From positions 155,597-219,596 of the forward strand of contig BDDD01000263.1 of assembly GCA_001972305.1 (NCBI GenBank): a stretch of 64,000 nt of DNA, read 5' to 3'. Source of the stretch: Cephalotus follicularis (Eukaryota > Streptophyta > Magnoliopsida > Oxalidales > Cephalotaceae). The translations under genes were made by a program, and so were the position numbers. The notes beneath the pieces were generated by a model that saw only the letters and a list, made by a program, of their open reading frames with translations, did not search any database and had not been told where the DNA came from. This document shows, piece after piece, positions 55,725-64,000 of this stretch; within the stretch, counting starts at the first letter, position 1; each line of letters opens with the position of its first letter.

Positions 55725-58700
55725 TGTAACGCCCGGTATTTTCATGATTGTAATATTTCGATTTAAGATGTAATCTTAAATTTGAAATAATGAAAATGTT
55801 TGAGATTTCGAACCTCAAAGATGTCTCCAAACCCTAAATATTGATTAGGGAAAGAAATGTGTGAGTTAAACTTGAAAACGGCACAGTTTTTGAAGAAACG
55901 CGTCGATGTCTTTCGAAAGACGTCGACGCCTATGGGAACCAAGGTGCACTTGAATGCATGGGCATGCACGTCGATATGGAGAGAAGGCATCGACACCTTC
56001 TGGTGAAAGAGGAAAAGACATCGACGTCTAAGGAAAGACGTCGACACCTTTGTAAAGAACATCTGTCACGTTATACACTGACAGAGTAACATGCAATGGG
56101 TGATCTTTGAAGCATCATCCAGACGCCTTAACATGCACAATGCAACTTGTTGATCATGCTGGTGCATTGCCAGGCATGCTCCAAACGTGTCCTTGACATG
56201 GTGCATGCAAAAGGATATCCCACTTACACCTGCAACCTGCAGAAGGGAAGGAAATGGACCAAAAACCAGAGAGTGAGAAGGGGAGCACGAGAGTGTGTGG
56301 TTATCTGTGAAGCAAAGAGAAAAGGGGAGGGTTCCTGCCATAATGAAACACCATCTCTCTCTCTCTCTCCCTCGTTTAAAACACTAAAGGAAAGAGAGAA
56401 AAGAAAGCCAGAGAGTGCGAGGAAGAGAGAGCCACCATTGTTGAGCTTGCTTGGAGCAAGAGATTGGAGCTCGTGGGTAGCAGTTGCTAAGAGGATCTTG
56501 GAGCTGTTGTGGCCAGAACCTGGGAACTCAAAGAGGTGGACTTTCCTGTTCCTAACTTGGAACAACAAGGTAGGGGAAAGTGATAAATTTATACATGCAT
56601 TTTGGGTTTTAATGTAACGCCCGGTATTTTTTCTGAATGTAATATTTCGATTTATGATGTAATCTTAAACTTGAATTAATGAGAATGTTGAAGTTTCAAA
56701 CTCAAAAGAGTTCTCTAAACCCTAAATATTGATTAAGGATGGAATGTGTGTGTCAAAAGTTTGAAACGGCGATGTTTTGGGGTAAAGACATCGACGTCTT
56801 TTGAAAGACGTCGACGCCTATGGAAACCGAGGTGCACGTGAATACATGGGCATGCACGTCGACTTTGAGAGAAGGCATCGACACCTTCTTAAAAAAAGGG
56901 AAAAGACATCGACGTCTAAGGAAAGACGTCAACGCCTTTGTAAAGAACATCTGGCACGCTTTTTCACTGGCAGAGTAACATGCAAGGGGATCTTTGGGGG
57001 CTTTACCAGATGCCTTTACAAGTGCATTGTGACGAGTGGATCATGATGGGGTGTTGCCTGACATGCTCCAAACATGCCCCTCACATGGAACATGCAAGGA
57101 GTATGCCATCCTCACATACAGCCTGCAAAAGAAAGAAGAATAGAAAACAAAAAGAAAAATGCAGAATCTGGAAAGAGGGAGAGCACGAGAGTGCCCATTA
57201 AATGTAAGGATAAGGATGTTAGAGGGGAGCCATCTGCATAAGAACAACCCTCCCCACTTCTCTCTCTCGTTTTAAAACACCAAAGGAAAGAGAGGAAAGA
57301 AAACAGTGAGAGTGAGAGCCACCATTGTTGAGTTGCTTAGAGCTAGAGATTGGAGCTCGTGGGTAGCAGTTGCTAAGGGGATCTTGGAGCTGCTGGTAGC
57401 CAGAACTTGGGAACTCAAAGATGTGGACTTTCCAGTTCCTAACTTGGAACAATAAGGTAGGGGAAAGTGATGGATTTATACATGCATTTGGGTTTTAAGT
57501 TAATGAATAACATGATGAATTGCATGTTAATGGTTGAATTGTTATTCTGGACTTGTTGTAGTGTTACTGTGAAACACTGAGCTAATCATGCATGTACGAT
57601 TACATGAATATGTGAGTTAGTTGTGTAAAGGATGGATTTGATAATGGCTTGGTGAGTTAAAACGGTGGAAAAAGACGTTCTGGTATGATAAAGACATCGA
57701 CGTCTATGAAAAGACGTCGACGCCTTCGTGTGAAATATGAAAGACACCGATGTCTTTTGATTGACATCGACGCCTTTTCTGGGAAATCGTAGAACTGTAA
57801 TGTTCATTTCAGATGGCCATTTAGCCACTTGGAATCACCTGTTTGGTTTCGAATTGATGTTCTGGTTATATTCATTGTTAACCAGTAGCATGCCTTGCAC
57901 GTTTTGAGAGTGAGATTCGTTTACATGAAGGATTAAAAGGCCGGATTCTACTCTCTGGAATCAGGACTCGCGAACTAATACTCTCTGGTATGATAAAGAC
58001 ATCGACGTGTTTGTAAAGACATCGACGTCTTTAGTCCAAGAACGTCTGGGAATGTTTATACATGGGATCGACGCCTTAGAGTGAAAACGTCGACGCCTTA
58101 AGGATTGACATCGATGCCTTTTCCCCTGATTAGTGGAATTTCGCTCGAACGGGACCCGCTAGACCCGAAACGACTCTAGGAACGAACCTAGACGCATTCT
58201 GAGCATATGTTGCATTTTTACTGTGATTTGCATTATGGTTGCTTTCTAAAAGTGTTAACCATTTGCAAAAGCCTGTATGATTATAATAATCATTTTTGTA
58301 CGAAAATGTATATTTGTCAACATCTGAATTTATATATTTTCGAAATGATTGGGGAAGTATTTCCAATGACGGAGAAATGTTTTAAAGGGTTGATTATGAA
58401 ACCAAATGTATTGTGCAAAAATGTATATTTGTCAACATATGAATATATATTTTTTCAAAATGATTGGGGAAGTATTTCCAATGACGAGAAATGTATTGTT
58501 CTAAGTTTTATAACTTATTACAACTTGTGAATGGAATAATATATTTTAAACAAATATATTTGATTAAGTGATTATATGTTATTGCTTCACTTGTACTGTG
58601 CAATGCTTGTGCCTGTTGATTATTAGTCGCCGTGCTAATAACTTGTTGATTACTTAGCCACTGTGCTAGTAACTTGCTGTTGGTTTAGCCGCCGTGCTAA

Positions 58701-61446
58701 ACAACTTACGGAGGACTTGCTCCAAACCGTTCGCAAACGGGGATGGAGTAAGAGTGCATGACGTTGGGACCAGGAGGTGGCGACAGTCATGACGATTGGC
58801 TTGTCTGGTTCCTTTTTGGGAACATATTTACTGCTTGTGTTGATATAACTTATGAGTTATACTTGTACTGTGAGCATGCATATATTTTTATATGTACATA
58901 CGGAGGTATACTTACTGTGAAAATTTCATGACATGGCTCATCATAATGCATTCATTCATGATACTCATTTTCACATGACTCGAACTGTATTTATGGGTTT
59001 ATTCACTTAGTCGAGTGAGGACAAAGGCTAACCCCTACTGTAACAGATTGACGGGGTGGATATGATATGGAGCATGCATGGAGACTTGAAGAGAAGACTT
59101 TGTTATCTCTCTTATTTATGTATTTGGTTATTGAACATTGATCATGTTATTCGGATTTTTGTAACAAAGGATATTTTGTTTTCTCGTACTGTATTATTAT
59201 TATCACGCTCCGTTTTGGGCGATCGACAGTTATGTTGGGTTTATTTATAAACTTGTCGGGCATCGCGTAGTATGGGATGCGTGATGTGTGTTTAAATTCG
59301 GCTAACTTAAGTTATTGCTTCCGCTACTGAAGGTTTTTATTTATTCGTTTTATCGCATGAGCTGAATTATTATTGTTGATTGTCTTACCACTTTATGTGT
59401 TGTCTTGTTGTGGAAATGGGGGCGTGACATTTAAGTTAATGAATAACATGATGAATTGCATGTTAATGGTTGAATTGTGATTCTGGACTTGTTATGGGGT
59501 TACTATGATATACGGAGTTAACCATGCATGTGTGATTACATGAATATGTGGATTGGTTGTGTAAAGGATGGATTTGATAATGGTTTGGTGTGTTAAAACT
59601 GTGGAGAAAACGTTCCGGGTTGGATAGACATCGACGTCTACATGAAGACGTCGATGCCTCCGTGTGAAAACGTGAACGACATCGATGCTTGAGTAAAGAC
59701 ATCGATGTCTTTTCTGGGATTTATATAACAGTAATGTTATGCCTTCGTGTGTGAATGCGAAAGACATCGATGTCTTTTGGGAGACATCAACGCCTTTTCT
59801 GGGTGTTGCAGAACAGTAGTGTTTACTGTTGTTGGTGAACTGCCCTTGGGATTACATGTTTCATGCATGAAATGATGCTCTGGTTACATTCCCTGTTAAC
59901 CGGTAGCATGCATTACACGTTGAGAGAGTGAGATTCGTTTACATGAAGGATTAAAAGGCCGGATTCTACCCTCCAGAATCAAGATTCGCGAACTGATACT
60001 TCCTGGTATCATAAAGACATCGACGTCTTTGGAAAGACATCGACGTCTTTGATCCAAATACGCCTGGGAATAACTGTACATAGGATCGACGTATTAGGGT
60101 AAAGACGTCGACGCCTTTGGGATAGACATCGACGCCTATCTCCCTGTTTAATGGAATTTCACTCGAATGGGACCCGCTAGACCCGAAACGACTCTAGGGA
60201 TGATCTTAGATGCATTCTGAGCATATGTTTGCATTGTTACTGTGATTTACATTATGGTTGATTTCTAAAATTTGTTAACCATTTTGAAAAGCCTGCATGA
60301 TTTTTATAATCATTATTGTGCGAAAATGTATATTTGTCAACTTATGAATATATATATTTTCGAAATGACTGGGGAAAGTATTATGACGGGGAAATGTTTT
60401 AAAGGATTGATTATGCAATCAAATGTATTATGCGAAAATATATATTTGTCAACATACGATTTTATATATTTTCGAAATGAGTAGGGAAGTATTCCCAAAG
60501 ACGGAGAAATGTTTCAAAGGATTGGTTACCCAATCAAATGTATTGTTTTAAGTTTTATAACTTATCACAACTTGTGAACGGAGTAATATATTTTAAACAA
60601 ATATATTTGATCAAGTAATTATATTGTATTGCTTGACTTGTACTGTGCAATGCTTGTGCCTGTTGACTACTCAGCCGCTGTGCTAGTAACTGCTATTGGT
60701 TTAGCCGCCGTGCTAAGCAACTTACGGAGGACTTGCTCCAAAACCGTTTGCAAACGGGGATGGGGTAAGAGTGCTTGACGTTGGGGCCCGGAGGTGGCAA
60801 CGGTCAGTACGACTGGACTGTCTGGTTCCTTTTGGAACATTTTACTGCTTGTGTTGTTATAGCCTTATGAGGATATACTTGTACTGTGAGCATGCATATA
60901 TATTTTTTATATGTATATACGAAGATAAAATTACTGTGAAAATTTCATGCCATACTGCATCATAACGCATTCATTCATGATACTCATTATCATCTGACTC
61001 GAACTATATTTATAACATTATTCACTTAGCCGAGTGAGGACAAAGGCTAACCCCTACTGTAACAGATTGATGGAGTGGACATGATATGGGCATGCGTGAA
61101 GACTTAAAGAGAAGACTTGGTTATTTCTCTTATTTCCTGTATTGAGTTAATGAACATTGATCATGTTATTGGATTATTGTAACAAAGGATATTTTTATTA
61201 TCTCGTACTGTATTTTATCACGCTCCGTTTTTGGGCCATCAACAATGAGGTTGGGTTTTGTTATGAACTTGTTGGGCATCACGTAGTATGGGATGCGTGA
61301 TGCGTATTTAAATTCGGCTCATTTATGTTATTGCTTCCGCTATCGAAGGTTTTTGTTTATTCGTATTGTCGCATGAGCTGAATTATATTATGTTGATTGC
61401 CTTACCACTTATATGTTGTCTTGTTGTGGAAAACGGGGGCGTGACA
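55725..61446 (+). repeat. Gypsy-L1 5' LTR (about 2.9 kb without L2)
   Basis: TGTAACGCCCGG to GGGGGCGTGACA, in two parts: 55725-56612 and 59430-61446. Motif clusters lie at 55895-56050, 59625-59795 and 60015-60145, several close to the palindrome AAAGACGTCGACGTCTTT. It has a duplicated roughly 115-bp unit near 60318-60530 (GAAAATGTATATTTGTCAAC) and TTAGCCGCCGTGCTAA repeats near 60670-60720. Confidence 0.88.
56613..59429 (+). repeat. LTR-L2: solo LTR inside the L1 5' LTR (2817 bp)
   Basis: TGTAACGCCCGG to GGGGGCGTGACA with perfect duplication TTTAA (56608-56612 and 59430-59434) and no internal region. Same family and orientation as its host LTR. Motif clusters lie at 56785-56935, 57670-57780 and 57995-58110, a 114-bp tandem duplication at 58301-58495, and a roughly 35-bp repeat with TTAGTCGCCGTGCTAA x3 at 58620-58712. 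Confidence 0.92.
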
Positions 61447-61449
61447 ACG

Positions 61450-61461
61450 TGGTATCAGAGC
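61450..61461 (+). promoter_or_regulatory. Gypsy-L1 primer binding site
   Basis: TGGTATCAGAGC, perfect tRNA-iMet type, three bases after the LTR. Confidence 0.92.
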
Positions 61462-61559
61462 ATATTCCATATATGCTTAGCTAGGATACTTTCCTTGGAA
61501 ATCAATAAGTTGTTTTCCTAAAGTTGTGACTAATCGTCACTCTTCTTATAGGAAACAAT

Positions 61560-62183
61560 ATGGACAGAAGAGGAAGAGCTAAGGCTGTTGAGGGGAGTGC
61601 TCCTCAGGGAACAAATGATGGGAGAGATCCACTGGATTGAATGGCCGACTACTTTCAACAGCAGATGGCTGTGGATGCGGCCAACATAGAAGACCTGCGG
61701 CGATGGTACATAGATCGTGTAAATGACCATTTCCATCGACATGTGGTTGCTAATACAGCGCGCCTGGAAGAGATGCGACAACTGTGTATTGAAACCCAGC
61801 CAGTTAAGCGGACTAGACCAGCTCCGTCAGAATGGCAAGATGGTGACTCTTCAACCAAGTCATCAAAGAATAGTTCTCAGCAAACAACCGCTCAAGGGAC
61901 TCCTAGTCCAGGGAGTAAGATGAAGTCGGGAAGTTGCTTCCATTGTGGCCGCAAGAGCCATCAACCGGAGGATTGCTGGTGGAAAAATAAGTTATGCATG
62001 AAGTGTGGAGCCCCTGACCATTTACGGAACGATTGTCCGACGAGACAAGGAACAACACCTATTGGACCTATGGGTGATATCGGTGTGACACCTGGACCTT
62101 CGCAGCAGGGCGGCAAGGGCAAGGGCACCATGGGAGGTACGATTTTCACTCTCACTTGCATCATACTTGATCATAATGTCTAA
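61560..62183 (+). pseudogene. Gypsy-L1 shortened gag with two zinc knuckles
   Basis: ATG at 61560 (MDRRGRAKAVEGSAPQ) with a TGA near 61637, then open in the same frame to 62183. The N-terminal helix (DYFQQQMAVDAANIEDLRRW) passes directly into the basic linker; the gag core present in Gypsy-G is deleted. Knuckles CFHCGRKSHQPEDC and CMKCGAPDHLRNDC are intact. The linker DNA is homologous to Gypsy-G 39400-39530. Confidence 0.83.
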
Positions 62184-63290
62184 TGCCTTTAATTGGTTGA
62201 CTATATTATAGCCATAGTTAAGTGAATGTTAAGTTGGACGTTTGGGACCAACTAATGAGTAAGGGAATGATGGTTCATAGTACCATATTATTGAACAGTC
62301 ATACACATGTATATGCTAGTACGGAACCACACGCATACCTAATGGACTTTTAGAACCTTGATAACATAATCAAGAATATGAATCGTATCGCTTGGATAGT
62401 GATTCACGGTAGTGAGTCGAGGGCGTTTTCAAAGCTCGATTTGGGATCGGATATCACCAGTCGAGGGTAAGGGAAGGAGATATTGAGAAGGCTGCTTTCC
62501 GGACAAGATACGGTCACTGTGAGTTCCTTGTGATGCCTTTTAGTGTTACCAATGCACCGGCTGCGTTCATGTCATTGATGAACGATGTGTTTCAACCGTA
62601 CCTGGACCTGTTTGTCGTTGTGTTTATTGACGACGTACTTGTATACTCAAAGAGTGGGGAGGAGCATGCTTACCATCTGAGGTTGGTTTTGCAGATTCTC
62701 CGAGAGCACCAACTGTATGCCAAATTTAGTAAGTGTGAGTTTTGGCTTGACCGTGTGATCTTCCTTGGTCACATCGTATCTGGAGAGGGTTTGGCGGTGG
62801 ATCCGTCGAAGACAGAGGTGGTACAAGATTGGCCACAGCCGAGGAATGTAACGGAGGTACGCAGTTTTCTTGGCTTGGCGGGGTATTACCAAAGGCTTAT
62901 CCAAAATTTCTCGAGAATAGCTGAGCCCTTGACAAGACTGACCCAGAAGGAGACCCTGTTTGTCTGGGATGATGATTGCAAAGCTAGTTTCCGTGAACTG
63001 AAGGATAGGTTGGTTTCCGCTCCTGTCTTGGAATTATTGAGGGTAATGAGGCCTTTGCAGTCTATAGTGATGTATCGAGTAAGGGCTTGGGCTGCGTGCT
63101 GATGCAGTGCGGAAGGTGATCGCTTATGCTTCTAGGAAGCTGAAGCCGTATGAAGGAAACTACCCGACTCATGACCTTGAACTTGCAGCTATTATCTTCG
63201 CCCTTCAGAAGTGGAGACACTATCATTATGGGGCGCAGTTTGATCTTTACCGATCATAAGAGTTTGAGGTACCTGTTCTGTTAGGGCACA
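62184..63290 (+). pseudogene. Gypsy-L1 non-coding joint, RT and RNase H remnant
   Basis: 62184-62420 shows no coding motif (protease and early RT missing). RT then starts at FSKLDLG with a one-base deletion and is open 62530-63102: [20 protein letters not shown], catalytic FIDD ([15 protein letters not shown]), [35 protein letters not shown]. RNase H follows with frameshifts near 63050 and 63240 and ends at LNMRQ. Confidence 0.85.
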
Positions 63291-63897
63291 CTGAACATGA
63301 GACAGTGCAGGTGGGTTATTGTTGATAGACTCACCAAATCAGCACACTTCTTGCCTACACATGTCACTAATTCTGCGAGCAAGTTGGCTCGATTATATGT
63401 GAAGGAGATTATGGGACTGCACGGTGTTCCGGTGAGCATCGTTTGTGATAGGGATTCGATCTTTACTTCCAACTTCTGGAAGAGATTCCGGACAGCCTTC
63501 ATAACAAGATTGAATCTCAGTACTGCTTTCCACCCTCAGACAGATGGACAATCGGAGCGTACCATCCAAACCTTGGAAGATATGCTTCGGGCTTGAGTGA
63601 TCGATTTTGGTGGGACGTGGGAAGACCATATTCCTCTGATAGAGTTTTCATACAATAACAGCTATCACTCGAGTATTGGCATGGCTCCATACGAGGCACT
63701 GTATGAGAGAAAGTGTAAGTCACCCGTCTGTTGGGACGAGGTTGGTGAACGACCATTGCTTGGGTCGGATTTGGCGGAGGAGACTTCGGAGGGAGTCAAG
63801 TTCATCAGAGAAAAGTTGCTTGCAGCACAGAATTGGCAGAAGAGCTATGCCGACAGTGTGAAGAGAAGGCCTTTAACCTTCAATGTTGGAGATTACG
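63291..63897 (+). pseudogene. Gypsy-L1 integrase core, zinc-binding domain deleted
   Basis: RNase H joins directly to the integrase core: [14 protein letters not shown] (first D), VCDRDSIFTSNFWKRF (second D), [19 protein letters not shown] (E). TGA at about 63595 replaces Cys in [12 protein letters not shown] sequence. It continues as [20 protein letters not shown] and SYADSVKRRPLTFNVGDYV and is cut at 63897 by LTR-M; the chromodomain-like tail is absent. Confidence 0.85.
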
Positions 63898-64000
63898 TGT
63901 AACGCCCGGTATTTTCCTGAATGTAATATTTCAGATTATGATGTAATCATTAAACTTGATTTTATGAGAATGTTGAGTTTTTGAGCTCAAGAGATGCTTG
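63898..64000 (+). repeat. LTR-M: start of another L-family LTR
   Basis: TGTAACGCCCGGTATTTTCC, nearly identical to the starts at 55725 and 56613. It is preceded by integrase coding sequence, not by a polypurine tract, so it is better read as a new insertion into L1 than as the L1 3' LTR. It runs off the window. Confidence 0.75.

Larger units (their letters stand above)
55725..64000 (+). mobile_element. Gypsy-L1: chromovirus-like element, runs off the window
   Basis: 5' LTR (55725-61446, split by solo LTR L2), primer site, shortened gag, partial RT, RNase H and partial integrase. It is interrupted at 63898 by another LTR start (M). Deletions have removed the gag core, protease, RT N-terminus and the integrase zinc-binding domain. 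Its own 3' LTR lies outside the window. Confidence 0.87.

Noticed and set aside
56147..56617. 156-codon frame in the L1 LTR
   Set aside because: No domain, and the homologous part of L2 (57030-57460) does not keep the frame; LTR transcript-like DNA only.

Overview
The window is flowering-plant nuclear DNA made almost entirely of LTR retrotransposons nested inside one another. I see no intact host gene, rRNA or tRNA gene, and no CRISPR array. The plant origin rests on four things: Athila-lineage Gypsy domains with a tRNA-Asp-type primer site, Tekay/Del-like chromovirus domains with tRNA-iMet-type primer sites and LTRs of 2.3-2.9 kb, plant Copia polyproteins, and TTTAGGG-type telomere-like repeats. 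Nearly every polyprotein carries stops, frameshifts or deletions, so this is an old, inactive, probably heterochromatic repeat block. I cannot name the species.

Left nest (1-21286, three levels). Copia-A (+) is split at 2056/19712 inside its reverse transcriptase (RT) by Copia-B (+, 2057-19711, duplication ATTTT). Copia-B is in turn split at 10029/18477 inside its RNase H by Gypsy-C (-, 10030-18476, duplication AAGGC). The 3' LTR of Copia-A is then cut at 21286 by a truncated Gypsy LTR, D (-).

Middle (21287-35906). LTR-D contains several tandem repeats. It is followed by about 1.2 kb of unassigned sequence, then an Athila-type Gypsy element (-, about 24750-31641) with gag, protease, a dead RT, a tRNA-Asp primer site and a long LTR. 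After that come a short Copia RT fragment, an unassigned stretch with telomere-like hairpins, and a truncated inverted Gypsy LTR, F (-).

Right nest (34069-64000, five levels). LTR-F is interrupted by Gypsy-G (+, from 35907). G contains a solo LTR, H (-, 40557-43154, duplication AAATA), and is cut at 43350 by the I/K element (+). LTR-I contains the nearly complete Gypsy-J (+, 44898-52887, duplication ATAAC/ATAAG). LTR-K is cut at 55724 by Gypsy-L1 (+). L1 contains a solo LTR, L2 (+, 56613-59429, duplication TTTAA), and at 63898 a further LTR start, M. Parts of F, G, K and L1 must continue beyond the window.

Two patterns are not explained by ordinary LTR-element annotation. First, short palindromes centred on GTCGAC (forms GCGTCGACGC, AAAGACGTCGACGTCTTT and CAGTCGACTG) occur in clusters in the non-coding parts of Copia, Athila and several chromovirus families alike. 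Second, the Copia-B LTR and 5' leader form a chain of hairpins. It includes three stem-loops sharing one 21-nt loop sequence on unrelated stems; the first stem has 27 pairs whose only non-Watson-Crick pairs are G-U. Many hairpins here also share a TAG triloop.
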